64,000 nt of DNA from Pseudomonas sp. B21-040 (GTDB lineage Bacteria; Pseudomonadota; Gammaproteobacteria; Pseudomonadales; Pseudomonadaceae). Below, piece by piece: positions 1-9,052 of the stretch; within the stretch, counting starts at the first letter, position 1; the number at the start of each line of letters is the position of its first letter. The position numbers and the translations under genes were made by a program. Under the pieces are notes generated by a model that saw nothing but the letters and a program-made list of their open reading frames with translations, ran no database searches and was not told the DNA's origin. The stretch covers positions 5,759,501-5,823,500 of the forward strand of contig NZ_CP087176.1 in the NCBI RefSeq assembly GCF_024748695.1, given 5' to 3'.

Positions 1-1
1 A

Positions 2-1264
2 TTGTGTAAGAAGGCAGTGCTAGTTCCTTATGGCCAGTGCACTCGAGTTCATGACCATCTTGAATGGTCTGGAAGAAGCCTGCTTGAGGCGCTCGACCTA
101 GCGGAACCTGAAGGACTTTCACTCGTGCTAATTCATTCCCACCCTGGAGGATTCTACGATTTCTCGCTTGCGGACTCGGAATCTGATGCCTTGGTCATAC
201 CTCAAGTGTTTGCCAATCTCGAGCAAGGTGATCATTCAGATGTGGTCCATGGGAGCGCGATCATAGTGCCGGGAGGGGCCATCAAAGCCCGGACATATGA
301 CTGTAACCATCAGATGGAACCGATCAATTTGGTAGCGGTGTATGGGGACGATATCCATCTCTTCTGGAGTGATGACGACCAGCCATTGCAGCGCCCAATG
401 GCTTTTTCAGAACAAATGCGATCAGAGTTGGGCAGGCTTACTGCAGCGGTAATTGGCTACTCAGGCACTGGCAGCATTGCTGCAGAGCAGCTCGCGCGTA
501 TTGGCTTCGGTGGAATGGTGGTCGTTGATTTCGACCAGGTCGAAGATCGGAATCTCAATCGGATCATCAACTCTACCCTCACTGATGCTCTTACTAGTCA
601 GTTGAAAGTTAACGTGCTCCGTAGGGCCGTGGATGGCTTTCGACCCGACATGCGTTTGCACTGCGTACCGACTTCAGTCGCTACAAGGCAGGCTGTTCTT
701 GCTGTGGCCGAGGCCGATATTCTGTTCTGTTGCGTAGACAGTGAAGAGGGGCGCTTTATCTGCGATGCAATTGGCGCCGCGTTCATGATGCCGCTCTTGG
801 ATGTTGGAGTAGTTATTCCGGTGCGCCGAGACAAAAATGGCAAGCTCGCAATTCTTGATGTCCATGGTCGGGTCGACTACGTGCAACCTGGTGGGTCGAC
901 CTTGCTCGACCGCAAGGTCTATACACCTGCGTCCCTGAGAGCGGAAGAGTTATCTCGACGGGATCCTGCGGCCCATGCAGAACAGGTGAAGGCGGGCTAT
1001 ATGCCAGGCAGTCTAGAGCAAGCCCCGTCAGTGATCACCGTTAACATGCAGGCCGCAAGCATGGTTGTTCAGGAGCTGATAGCTAGGCTTTACCCATATC
1101 GCCTAGATGGAAATAGTCACTGTGCACGAACCATGTTCAGTCTGGCTGAGAAGGAGTTCGAGTACTTTTCAGAAGCTGACTTTGCCGCCGAAGAATCGCT
1201 AACACTGGGTTCTGGCCTAAGCGAACCTCTACTGGGTCTACCCTCTCTGAGAGTCGAAAAATGA
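2..1264 (+). CDS. JAB peptidase-E1 (ThiF) fusion of a ubiquitin-like system, 5' partial
   Basis: The frame is open to the left edge, so the N-terminus is missing. The visible part begins inside a JAB/JAMM metallopeptidase domain: H45, H47-P48, S55 and D58 fit the H-x-H-P-x6-S-x2-D zinc site, and the upstream glutamate would be outside the window. From about residue 145 a ThiF/E1 Rossmann domain follows, with G152-x-x-G155-x-G157 for ATP, an acidic D176/D178 pair, then N184-L-N-R187, and a C243-C-V-D246 stretch. JAB-E1 fusions are known from bacterial operons that also encode ubiquitin-like and E2-like proteins. Such an enzyme would process and activate the modifier. The stop overlaps the next start by ATGA, so the two genes are translationally coupled. 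The role in phage defence is inferred from the family. Confidence 0.85.
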   Translation: MCKKAVLVPYGQCTRVHDHLEWSGRSLLEALDLAEPEGLSLVLIHSHPGGFYDFSLADSESDALVIPQVFANLEQGDHSDVVHGSAIIVPGGAIKARTYDCNHQMEPINLVAVYGDDIHLFWSDDDQPLQRPMAFSEQMRSELGRLTAAVIGYSGTGSIAAEQLARIGFGGMVVVDFDQVEDRNLNRIINSTLTDALTSQLKVNVLRRAVDGFRPDMRLHCVPTSVATRQAVLAVAEADILFCCVDSEEGRFICDAIGAAFMMPLLDVGVVIPVRRDKNGKLAILDVHGRVDYVQPGGSTLLDRKVYTPASLRAEELSRRDPAAHAEQVKAGYMPGSLEQAPSVITVNMQAASMVVQELIARLYPYRLDGNSHCARTMFSLAEKEFEYFSEADFAAEESLTLGSGLSEPLLGLPSLRVEK

Positions 1265-1617
1265 CCTGGCTGTCTCGAGTTTGGGCTGCAGTTCGGAAGG
1301 TTATCTCCAGATGGTTTGAAACGGAGCTCCGGACTTATCGAATCGAAGGCGACACTCTGCCGAAATACATCCGCTCGAATCAGTTGATACATCTGATTGA
1401 TGATGGAGAAAGCTGGTCAGCTGGATTCATGTGCCCGTGTGGCTGTGGGGATGTTCTTGAGGTAGCTCTGATTAAGTCGGCAAGGCAGAGTTGGACTCTA
1501 TCTGTGGATTCTGAAAATAGACCTACCCTACATCCGTCCATCTGGAGAACTACAGGGTGTCGCTCTCATTTCTGGATCAGGAAGGGACACATTCATTGGT
1601 GCAGTAAAACAGCCTAA
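1261..1617 (+). CDS. DUF6527 zinc-binding protein
   Basis: 118 aa, starting at the ATG inside the ATGA overlap with the JAB-E1 gene. It carries C58-P-C60-G-C62-G and a second cluster C100, H103 and C114 (ending H-W-C), the arrangement I recall for the DUF6527 family, and probably holds one structural zinc. DUF6527 genes are repeatedly found next to E1, E2 and multi-ubiquitin-like genes, so it is best read as an accessory component of the same conjugation operon. Its biochemical role is not known to me. No signal peptide or membrane segment is seen. Confidence 0.8.
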   Translation: MTWLSRVWAAVRKVISRWFETELRTYRIEGDTLPKYIRSNQLIHLIDDGESWSAGFMCPCGCGDVLEVALIKSARQSWTLSVDSENRPTLHPSIWRTTGCRSHFWIRKGHIHWCSKTA

Positions 1618-1633
1618 GAGGAGAGGTACTGCA

Positions 1634-1690
1634 ATGGACAGCCAAAATTTCGAGAAATTAAAAGCTCACATCTTTGTCAACACCGGTTGA
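1634..1690 (+). pseudogene. 5' fragment of a third gene of the ubiquitin-like operon
   Basis: Sixteen bases after the DUF6527 stop, a good ribosome site (GAGGAGAGG) precedes an ATG. The frame reads M-D-S-Q-N-F-E-K-L-K-A-H-I-F and then runs into the miniature element that starts at 1675, ending four codons inside it. The rest of the gene is not found beyond the element. I read it as a third operon gene truncated by the insertion. Too little is left to name it. Confidence 0.5.
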
Positions 1691-1826
1691 AAACTGACCC
1701 GGTTGCCGAGATATCATTGACCCGTTCAGACTCCTCGCGAACCACTACCTTTACTGGAATTGTGCCGATTTAAAGGTGCGGTAGTCTTGGGTCAGCACGT
1801 GGGTCAATTCGGCGTTGGCGCCAACA
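1675..1826. repeat. IS21-like miniature element, copy 1 (152 bp)
   Basis: The element begins TGTCAACACC and ends GGCGCCAACA. Its ends are imperfect inverted repeats that both contain TGACCC/GGGTCA blocks, and GGGTCA-type blocks recur inside, as in IS21-family termini. It has no coding capacity, so it looks like fused left and right IS21 ends. It is the same length as copy 3 (21901-22052) and clearly similar along its whole length. No target duplication is obvious. It interrupts the short reading frame at 1634. Confidence 0.75.
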
Positions 1827-1894
1827 GGCAGCTTTCTAATATGGCTCTCGATTGGTGAATTGACGGCGCTTAATGTGCTGTCGATGATTCGATC

Positions 1895-2512
1895 TCAGCG
1901 AAGTTTTCGGCAGTAGCAGTACACAAATTTCTGGACGGTTCCGACCGGGGTGTGATGTTCTTCCTTTTCATGCCCGAGCAATTCGAAAGGTGCTCCAAAC
2001 TCTGAGTGCAATTCGTGCGCGCTATAACGCCTCACAGGTAAACCGCTGCACTGGGTAGGCCCATCTTCTGCAAAAGTTGCAACAATTACGTATCCACCGG
2101 GCTTTACAGATGTCAGTACTTTTTCGAGATACGCCTGTCGCTCATCCGCACCGGTGAGAAAGTGGAACACGGCCCGGTCGTGCCAGACATCATAAGTCTG
2201 AGGTGCAAGCGATACTCGAGTGACATCCCCTTCAATCCAAATGACTTTTTCTGCCTTACCGCCCAAGCGGTGTTTTGCTGTGGCAAGCGCCGAAGCAGAG
2301 AGGTCAAGAACAGCCAGCTGGGTAAAGCCGTTTTCTATCAGGTCATCAACCAGTGTCGACGCCCCGCCACCAACGTCAATGATCGATGCCGAAAAGGAGG
2401 CGCCCGTTTTTTGAATTAGTCGCAACGAGTTGGTGGCGTGCTGCTGGAACCAGCTGACAGCATCCGCAGGCTTACTCGAATATACCTGCTCCCAATGCGC
2501 TTTCGATTGCAT
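1895..2512 (-). CDS. class I SAM-dependent methyltransferase
   Basis: 205 aa. Motif I I-I-D-V-G-G-G-A-S lies at about residues 44-52 for SAM binding, an acidic V-L-D follows at the end of the second strand, and D-V-W-H-D-R-A-V-F-H-F is the motif IV region. The single-domain length and this layout fit small-molecule methyltransferases of the Methyltransf_11/25 type. The substrate cannot be read from the sequence. It stands alone, 78 bp downstream of the oppositely ordered lysA gene on the same strand. Confidence 0.8.
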   Translation of the reverse strand: MQSKAHWEQVYSSKPADAVSWFQQHATNSLRLIQKTGASFSASIIDVGGGASTLVDDLIENGFTQLAVLDLSASALATAKHRLGGKAEKVIWIEGDVTRVSLAPQTYDVWHDRAVFHFLTGADERQAYLEKVLTSVKPGGYVIVATFAEDGPTQCSGLPVRRYSAHELHSEFGAPFELLGHEKEEHHTPVGTVQKFVYCYCRKLR

Positions 2513-2590
2513 AGCAAGTTGTCCTCATTGACGATTTAGGAAATTGTAGGACTGTTTCATCACTTGGTTTTGACGCAGGCCATCCGGCCC

Positions 2591-3829
2591 TTAAAGGCCC
2601 AACTCTAAGGCCAGCAAGTCCGATAATGGCTGTGGTCGTCTAATCAATCTGGCTTGTCCTTGCTCGATCAATACTTCCGGCAACAGGGGGCGGCTGTTGT
2701 AATTGGATGACATGGAGGCGCCGTACGCACCTGTGTCATGCATGATCAGCAAGTCGCCAACCTGCGCCTCGGGTAGCAGGCGAGGTGTCACACCGTGTTC
2801 ATCCTGCGTAAAGATATCGCCCGATTCGCACAGGGGGCCACCCACCACGTAGTCGTGTTCAGGGCGATGGATGGGCGTCCCCTCGGCATCCAGCAAGGTC
2901 ATGTGGTGATAGGCGCCATAGAGGGCCGGGCGCATCAGGTCATTGAAGCCCGCGTTCACCAAAATGAAGTGTCGGCTCCCGACTTTTTTGACTGCGCGGA
3001 CTTCGGTCACCAGACAACCTGATTCGGCCACCAGAAACCGGCCGGGCTCGATCTCCATCCGTACCGGATGACCAAGAAATGCTTCGATGTCCTGCCTGGC
3101 CTGGCGCCATGCGTTGGAATAACGCTGGATGTCTACCGGCTCATCGCCTTCGCGATAGGGCGTGGACAGCCCGCCACCGATGGAAAAGGCTTCGATATCG
3201 TGGTCGAGCATTTTCACCGCAGAGGTCATTGCATTGCCCACTTGCTCCAGATGCGCATAATCCACCCCCGAGCCGATATGCATGTGTAATCCCACCAGCT
3301 TCAGCCCGAACTGCCGAATGAGGTCGAGCGCTTCGTGAACCTGGTCATGCCAGATGCCGTGCTTGCTGTTTTCACCACCGGTATTGGTCTTGCGGCTGTG
3401 ACCATGGCCGAACCCCGGGTTGATCCGTAACCAGACGCGATGGCCCCTGGAGCGTTCGCCCAGTTGGCGGAGCATGTCGATCGACCCGGTATTCACCTCG
3501 ATATTCAGCTCAACCACGCGGCGTAGAGTCACATCGTCGAACAGATCACAGGTAAACACGATGCCTGCTGGTGTGCCGGCCGGGCTGAAACCTGCCAAGA
3601 GTGCCCGCTCGATTTCACCCAGCGAGACGGCATCGACCCGAACGCCTTGCTCTCGTATCAAGCGCAGGATGTGCAGGTTGGAGCAGGCTTTTTGTGCGAA
3701 TCGAACAGTCTCGAAGCACGCCAGTTGATCGACGCGTGCCTTGATGGTCTGTGCGTCATAACACCAGAACGGGGTGCCATGTTCTGTGGCAATAGCGGAT
3801 AACTGCTCGAAGTCGGGCTGGTTGGGCAT
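2591..3829 (-). CDS. lysA: diaminopimelate decarboxylase, enterobacterial type
   Basis: 412 aa PLP enzyme converting meso-diaminopimelate to L-lysine, the last step of lysine synthesis. The PLP lysine is K47 in R-F-A-Q-K-A-C-S-N; a glycine-rich phosphate loop (S-I-G-G-G-L), E-P-G-R-F and the P-L-C-E-S-G-D motif with the substrate cysteine are all present. The sequence closely resembles E. coli LysA, as I recall it, and pairs divergently with a LysR gene exactly as in E. coli. Pseudomonads usually carry another lysA next to dapF, so this may be a second, acquired copy. Expression is probably activated by the divergent regulator in response to diaminopimelate. Confidence 0.92.
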   Translation of the reverse strand: MPNQPDFEQLSAIATEHGTPFWCYDAQTIKARVDQLACFETVRFAQKACSNLHILRLIREQGVRVDAVSLGEIERALLAGFSPAGTPAGIVFTCDLFDDVTLRRVVELNIEVNTGSIDMLRQLGERSRGHRVWLRINPGFGHGHSRKTNTGGENSKHGIWHDQVHEALDLIRQFGLKLVGLHMHIGSGVDYAHLEQVGNAMTSAVKMLDHDIEAFSIGGGLSTPYREGDEPVDIQRYSNAWRQARQDIEAFLGHPVRMEIEPGRFLVAESGCLVTEVRAVKKVGSRHFILVNAGFNDLMRPALYGAYHHMTLLDAEGTPIHRPEHDYVVGGPLCESGDIFTQDEHGVTPRLLPEAQVGDLLIMHDTGAYGASMSSNYNSRPLLPEVLIEQGQARLIRRPQPLSDLLALELGL

Positions 3830-3958
3830 AGAGATAGTCGATCTGATCGTTGAGTGTGGAGACCATCATGCCGATTGCAGAACATTCAATAAAATATCTT
3901 TTTTTTAGTTATCGATTCAGTTTTGATATGGGCTTCAAACGATCAGTGAAGGTTGGGT

Positions 3959-4885
3959 ATGAAGGTCTCGTTGCGGCATATCGAAGTTTTCCGAGCGATC
4001 ATGCAAGCAGGCAGCGTCACGGGAGCGGCGCGTTTATTGTTGACCTCCCAACCGACGCTCAGCCGGGAACTGGCCCGGCTTGAAAGTCTTTCAGGTTTGC
4101 GTTTGTTTGATCGGGAGGGCGGCAGGCTGGTACCGACAGCTCAGGCAATGCTGTTACTCGAAGAAGTCGAACGCTCCTTCATCGGGCTTGAGAGAATCAA
4201 TAGCGTTGCGCAATCGATCCGGCGTTTCGAACATGGGCAACTCAGCATCACCTGTCTGCCGTTGTTCTCTCAGACGCTATTGCCCGTCGTCTGCAAGCAG
4301 TTTCACCAGCAGCACTCGGGCATAGGCTTGAGTATCACCGCGCAAGAATCGCCCTTGCTCGAGGAGTCTCTCAGCGCACAGCGTCACGACCTTGGCTTGA
4401 CCGAAAGTGAACAGGTGCCAAGGGGCACCCGAGGGGAATTGCTCTTTTGTGCCGACATGGTCTGCATACTGCCTGAGGGGCATCCTTTGTTAATCAAGCC
4501 ACTGCTGGCAATGGAGGACTTTCGCGGTGTCAATTTCATCAACCTGTCGGGCCTGGACATTTACCGACAGAAGCTCGATCAGCACTTTCTTCATGCAGGT
4601 GTGGATCGGCATACCGTGATCGAAACCACCAATGCTGCGTCGGTCTGTGCCATGGTCAGGCAACAATTGGGCGTGGCGATCATCAACCCATTGAGCGCCG
4701 TGCAAGAGTCAGGCAGAGGATTGGTCATTCGACCCATCAACGTGTCCATTCCCTATCGCGTCATGCTAATAAGGCCTGATTTTCGACCCTCCTCGGTTTT
4801 CGTTGACGCCTTTTGCAAGGCATTGAGCGTTGAGGCGTTGAGTCTTGCCAGTGCCCTGGACAACAGAATGGCGGGGGCCAGTTAG
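3959..4885 (+). CDS. lysR: LysR-type activator of lysA
   Basis: 308 aa with an N-terminal winged helix (about residues 4-62, containing G-S-V-T-G-A-A-R-L-L and Q-P-T-L-S-R-E) and a C-terminal periplasmic-binding-like effector domain. ATG at 3959 is preferred to the TTG six bases upstream because it begins the usual M-K-V-S-L-R-H start. The divergent arrangement with lysA (129 bp apart, AT-rich) matches E. coli lysR-lysA, where LysR with diaminopimelate activates lysA. It converges with the sulfur exporter gene downstream. Confidence 0.85.
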   Translation: MKVSLRHIEVFRAIMQAGSVTGAARLLLTSQPTLSRELARLESLSGLRLFDREGGRLVPTAQAMLLLEEVERSFIGLERINSVAQSIRRFEHGQLSITCLPLFSQTLLPVVCKQFHQQHSGIGLSITAQESPLLEESLSAQRHDLGLTESEQVPRGTRGELLFCADMVCILPEGHPLLIKPLLAMEDFRGVNFINLSGLDIYRQKLDQHFLHAGVDRHTVIETTNAASVCAMVRQQLGVAIINPLSAVQESGRGLVIRPINVSIPYRVMLIRPDFRPSSVFVDAFCKALSVEALSLASALDNRMAGAS

Positions 4886-4912
4886 GTCGACCTATGCTCA
4901 GTCCCAGGTTTT

Positions 4913-5719
4913 CTATATCCAGGTTTTGAGCATCAGGTAGCCCGCAACCACCAGGCATACGGCGGAAAAACCCAGTTGTATCGATTTGGCGGGAATCCTG
5001 GGTGAGAGGACTCTTCCCAATAGCATTCCGCTCACACTCGCAGCGATAAAAACCCCGCCCGTGATCGTTATGTGGGCTCCTGCATGAACGGCGCTTGCCA
5101 CCGCAATAGCCGAGATCAGGGCGATAGTCATGAGTGAAGTCGCGACGATGCCATGCATACGGATGTCTGAAAGCTGTTGAAACGCAGGCACGATCAAGAA
5201 TCCGCCTCCCACACCCAGCATCCCGGTCAGCAGCCCTGAAAGTGAGCCGACCACGGCAAGGCTTGCTGAGCATTTCGGTGTCCAGCGCAGTCGGCCTGTC
5301 TGAGGGTTGATCATGCAATTCTTTTCTTGCCAGCACTGCTGAATATCGGCGCCCTTAGCCGAGAGGCCGCTCGCCTGCCGAATCATGCGTATCGCCACAA
5401 TGACCATGATCATGCTGAACAGGGACGTCAGTACGGTGTTGGGCAGCAGATGGGCAACATGTACGCCCAAACGCGAGAACACCGCCCCCAACAATGCCAT
5501 CAGCAGGGCAGCCCGATAACGTACCAGGCCTTTCCTCAGACCATCCATGGCCCCGACAGCGGCCGCCGCGCTGACGGCAAACAACGCAACGGGGGCCGAT
5601 TCCGTCATTGACCATCCCAGACCGATCACTAGCGCCGGTACTGCCAGAATTCCCCCCCCTGCGCCTGTCAGGCCGAGAATGATGCCGATGGCGATCCCAA
5701 ATATTCCACTCAGTAGCAT
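4913..5719 (-). CDS. TauE/SafE (TSUP) sulfur anion exporter
   Basis: 268 aa, almost entirely hydrophobic, with about eight membrane segments in two homologous halves. Each half carries a glycine-rich signature: G-L-T-G-A-G-G-G near residue 18 and G-M-L-G-V-G-G-G near residue 165. TSUP proteins export sulfite, sulfoacetate or related anions. Nine bases after the sulfide:quinone oxidoreductase gene, it would export sulfite or thiosulfate made by the upstream oxidases. A cysteine-containing central hydrophilic loop (Q-Q-C-W-Q-E-K-N-C) separates the halves. Confidence 0.85.
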   Translation of the reverse strand: MLLSGIFGIAIGIILGLTGAGGGILAVPALVIGLGWSMTESAPVALFAVSAAAAVGAMDGLRKGLVRYRAALLMALLGAVFSRLGVHVAHLLPNTVLTSLFSMIMVIVAIRMIRQASGLSAKGADIQQCWQEKNCMINPQTGRLRWTPKCSASLAVVGSLSGLLTGMLGVGGGFLIVPAFQQLSDIRMHGIVATSLMTIALISAIAVASAVHAGAHITITGGVFIAASVSGMLLGRVLSPRIPAKSIQLGFSAVCLVVAGYLMLKTWI

Positions 5720-5728
5720 GCTCGCGCC

Positions 5729-7345
5729 TCACTCAACCTTGGAGAGACTGGTCAACCACTCACGGCCTTTGAGCATGCCGCTCCAGTAGAACCAGGGCAG
5801 GAACCGGGCCTTGAGGAACCATGCACTCTTTCGGGCAACCGTTGCATCCAGGGGAAATGTGGGCAGCAGTTTCCCGCCGTAGCCGAACTCTGCCAGCACA
5901 ACTTTGCCTTTTTCGACGGTCAGCGGACATGACCCATAGCCGTCGTAGCGCAGCGGCATGGGTTGGTTGCCGCGTATTGCCATGAGGTTCTCGGCGACGA
6001 CGACGATTTGCTTGCGTGCAGCGGCCGCAGTCTTGGCGTTACTGGTGGAGCACACATCACCGAGCGCAAATACGTCCGGATAGCGGCTGTGTTGTAGAGT
6101 CCCTGGATCCACTTCACACCACCCGGCGTCGTCTGCCAGAAGGCTTGTGCGGATGAAATCGGGGGAGACCTGTGCGGGGACGACATGGAGCATGTCGAAG
6201 GTCTTGGCCAGGCGAATGACTGCGCCGTATTCGTCCTTGCTTTCAAACCAGGCTGTCCGGCTGGGGCCGTCAACTTTGACCAGGTTCGAGCCGAAGACCA
6301 ACTGTGCTTGATACTTCTCGATGTATTTCATCAGGGGGGGAACGAAGGCCGGTACGCCGAACAGCACTGCGCCAGCGAGATTGAACTCGACCTGCATGTT
6401 CTGCAGAACGCCTGACTTTTGCCAGTGATCACAGGAAAGGTACAGAGCCTTTTGCGGAGCACCGGCACATTTGATCGGCATGCTGGGTTGGGAGAAGAGG
6501 GCCTTGCCTTTGCGTAATCCCTGCACCAGTTGCCAGGTGTAAGCGCAAAGGTCATAGCGGTAGTTGGATGTGACCCCGTTCTTGCCCAGGGTTTGCTCCA
6601 ACCCTTCGATTTTCTCCCAGGCAAGCCTAAGCCCGGGACAGACGATAAGATTTTGATAAGCGACGCTTTTGCCGTTACTCAGCTCTAGACGTTTTCCTTC
6701 GGGCAGGGCCTTGACCACTGCCGCCTTGATCCAGGTTACGCCACGGGGGATAACCTGCGTCATGGGTCTGACTGTCTTGCGCACGTCATAAGCCCCTCCC
6801 CCGACCAGCGTCCAGGCGGGTTGGTAGTAATGCTTGTCGTTGGGTTCGATGAGCGTGATTTGTATGTCGGGCGCACGCTTGAGCAAGCTTGCCACGATCC
6901 CAATGCCTGCCGATCCTCCACCAATGACCACGACGTCAGCGGTGATATCGGGGCAGCTAGCGGCAACTTCGCTACGTGCGGCACACGCCGACGCTTTGTG
7001 GTAGAGCTTGGTAGAACGATTACCGGTGCGACAGAAAGCCAATACCGGTGCCGGCAGGTTGTCCAGCAGGGCGGCAAAGTGCTGTACATCGTTGTCGCTG
7101 ATGGTGTCGGGGTGAACCGGGAAATAAGCAAACTCAAGGTCTAGCCGTTTGGCTTCGGCGTGTATGGCTGCGCTGGCAGGTTGATCCGCGCCACCTTCAC
7201 AATCCGGTCGGTTACAGATGATTGAGCGAAACCCCAGTTTGGCGGCTTCGTTCAAATCTCCTGGGGTCAATTGACCGGTTGTTGCAAAATTTTTGCTGTG
7301 GGTGGTGATTTGCATGCCATTGAAACTCGTAAAAAGGTTATCCAT
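5729..7345 (-). CDS. DUF442 phosphatase-like/sulfide:quinone oxidoreductase fusion
   Basis: 538 aa. Residues 1-120 form a DUF442 (TIGR01244) domain of tyrosine-phosphatase fold with a C-R-T-G-N-R-S loop. Residues from about 138 form an FAD oxidoreductase (V-V-I-G-G-G-S-A-G-I-G dinucleotide site, G-D-V-C-S-T second FAD motif) of the sulfide:quinone oxidoreductase type. The enzyme would oxidise sulfide to persulfide or polysulfide at the inner membrane face and pass electrons to quinone. Fusions of this kind occur in bigR/blh-type sulfide-detoxification operons beside a persulfide dioxygenase and a TSUP exporter, exactly as here. A start at internal M11 is possible. Confidence 0.85.
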   Translation of the reverse strand: MDNLFTSFNGMQITTHSKNFATTGQLTPGDLNEAAKLGFRSIICNRPDCEGGADQPASAAIHAEAKRLDLEFAYFPVHPDTISDNDVQHFAALLDNLPAPVLAFCRTGNRSTKLYHKASACAARSEVAASCPDITADVVVIGGGSAGIGIVASLLKRAPDIQITLIEPNDKHYYQPAWTLVGGGAYDVRKTVRPMTQVIPRGVTWIKAAVVKALPEGKRLELSNGKSVAYQNLIVCPGLRLAWEKIEGLEQTLGKNGVTSNYRYDLCAYTWQLVQGLRKGKALFSQPSMPIKCAGAPQKALYLSCDHWQKSGVLQNMQVEFNLAGAVLFGVPAFVPPLMKYIEKYQAQLVFGSNLVKVDGPSRTAWFESKDEYGAVIRLAKTFDMLHVVPAQVSPDFIRTSLLADDAGWCEVDPGTLQHSRYPDVFALGDVCSTSNAKTAAAARKQIVVVAENLMAIRGNQPMPLRYDGYGSCPLTVEKGKVVLAEFGYGGKLLPTFPLDATVARKSAWFLKARFLPWFYWSGMLKGREWLTSLSKVE

Positions 7346-7369
7346 TTCGCTCTGCCTGAACTCAATCCT

Positions 7370-8233
7370 TCAGAGCATATTGAGCGGTATCTTCAAATAG
7401 CTGATGCCGTTGGCCCTGGCTGCAGGTATCTCACCGGCTCGCATATTGATCTGCACTGACGGCAGCAGCAGCCTGGGCTGGTTCAGGGTCCTGTCGCGTG
7501 CCGTGCGCAGAGCTACGAATTCAGCCTCGGCGATGCCTTTGCCCACATGAATGTTGTGCGCGCGCTCCTCATTCACCGTGGTCTGGTGGCAATAAACGTC
7601 GCGACCGGGCGCCTTGTAGTCGTGGCACATGAACAACCGCGTGCTGCCCGGCAGCTCGAGCAGCCGGCCAATCGAGCGGTATAGCTGGTGTGCATCACCA
7701 CCGGGAAAATCGCAGCGGGCAGTGCCACTATCGGGCATGAACAACGTGTCACCGACAAACGCGCAATCTTCGATCAGGTACGTCACGCAGGCCGGGGTAT
7801 GGCCAGGCGTGTGCAACACGCGGATGGACAGGGCGCCGATATGGAACGTCTCGTTGTCGGCGAACAAGCGGTCGAACTGACTGCGGTCCAGGGACAAGTC
7901 ATCTTCGGCGTCGAACAGGGCGGCAAAGGTCTTCTGTACCTGAGGAATGCGATCGCCAATACCGATCTGCCCGCCCAGTTGATGCTTGAGGTAGCGTGCA
8001 GCCGAGAGGTGGTCAGCATGCACGTGGGTTTCCAGAATCCACTCCAGCGTGAGAGCGTGGGCCCTTACATGCTCAATAAGGCGCCCAGCACTTGAATACG
8101 TGATACGCCCGGCGGCGGCATCGTAATCGAGCACCGGATCGATGATCGCGCAGCGCCGGGTCACCGGGTCGCTGACCAGATAACTGTAAGTACAACTCTG
8201 GGCATCGAAGAAAGGCTCAATATGAAATTGCAT
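7370..8233 (-). CDS. persulfide dioxygenase-type metallo-beta-lactamase-fold protein
   Basis: 287 aa. Shows the H-V-H-A-D-H-L zinc/iron motif, H-T-P-G-H-T-P, a later aspartate (F-V-G-D-T-L-F) and M-C-H-D-Y, the ligands of the ETHE1/Blh group that oxidises glutathione persulfide to sulfite. I start it at ATG 8233 because a GGAGG lies eight bases upstream; in-frame ATGs at 8239 and 8254 are badly placed for that site. It lies 24 bp upstream of the quinone oxidoreductase and is probably in the same transcript. Iron dependence and substrate are inferred from the family and neighbours. Confidence 0.85.
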   Translation of the reverse strand: MQFHIEPFFDAQSCTYSYLVSDPVTRRCAIIDPVLDYDAAAGRITYSSAGRLIEHVRAHALTLEWILETHVHADHLSAARYLKHQLGGQIGIGDRIPQVQKTFAALFDAEDDLSLDRSQFDRLFADNETFHIGALSIRVLHTPGHTPACVTYLIEDCAFVGDTLFMPDSGTARCDFPGGDAHQLYRSIGRLLELPGSTRLFMCHDYKAPGRDVYCHQTTVNEERAHNIHVGKGIAEAEFVALRTARDRTLNQPRLLLPSVQINMRAGEIPAARANGISYLKIPLNML

Positions 8234-8289
8234 GGTCATTGCCTCCATTTTCAAGGGGGGCAGCTACCGAGCCTGCCCCTCTACTCTAT

Positions 8290-9048
8290 TCAGCAAGCTT
8301 GCGCCATACCACTCTCGGCCCAGGGCGAGCGGATATCGGACAGGAATCGCTGGGCGCGAGGATGCTCAGGACGCAGGAAGAAAGACTCGGGTGTGGCTCG
8401 TTCGAGCACCTGGCCTTGATCCATGAAGATCACTCGATCGGCCACTTCGCGTGCGAAACCCATCTCGTGGGTAACGCACACCATGGTCATGCCTTCTTTG
8501 GCCAGGCTTTTCATTGCTTGGAGCACTTCGCCGACCATCTCTGGGTCCAACGCGGAAGTGGGTTCATCGAACAGCATCACCGGCGGGTTCATTGCCAATG
8601 CCCTGGCGATGGCCACGCGCTGCTGCTGGCCACCCGATAACTCGGATGGGAAAGCGCATGCCTTGTGAGCCAGCCCCACGCGGTCCAACAAACTCATGGC
8701 CAGATCGTCCGCTTCCTTGGCGCCCAGCTTGCGCAGGCGACGCGGTGCCAGCGTGCAGTTCTCCAGCACGGTGAGGTGGGGAAACAGATTGAACTGCTGG
8801 AACACGAAGCCAATACCGCTGCGCAAGGCGTTCACGCTGACGGAGCGATCATAGATATCCACGCCATCAATAAAGATATTCCCACTCTGGATAGCTTCCA
8901 GCCGATTGAGCGTGCGAATCATCGTTGACTTGCCGGAGCCGGACGGACCGCAGACCACGACCACTTCACCCTTGGCGACGGTTTCGTTGATGTCAGCCAG
9001 GGCATGGTAACTGCCGTACCACTTGTTAACGTTTTTCAGTTTGATCAT
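8290..9048 (-). CDS. polar amino acid (probably cystine) ABC transporter ATPase
   Basis: 252 aa. Walker [10 protein letters not shown], the Q loop F-V-F-Q-Q-F-N-L-F, signature L-S-G-G-Q-Q-Q-R, Walker B V-M-L-F-D-E-P-T and the H loop are intact. The start M-I-K-L-K-N-V is taken at 9048, four bases after the permease stop; the frame continues upstream but that part overlaps the permease gene. It belongs to the GlnQ/HisP group. Cystine or cysteine as substrate is inferred from the surrounding cysteine-catabolic genes. Confidence 0.88.
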   Translation of the reverse strand: MIKLKNVNKWYGSYHALADINETVAKGEVVVVCGPSGSGKSTMIRTLNRLEAIQSGNIFIDGVDIYDRSVSVNALRSGIGFVFQQFNLFPHLTVLENCTLAPRRLRKLGAKEADDLAMSLLDRVGLAHKACAFPSELSGGQQQRVAIARALAMNPPVMLFDEPTSALDPEMVGEVLQAMKSLAKEGMTMVCVTHEMGFAREVADRVIFMDQGQVLERATPESFFLRPEHPRAQRFLSDIRSPWAESGMAQAC

Positions 9049-9052
9049 GGTG

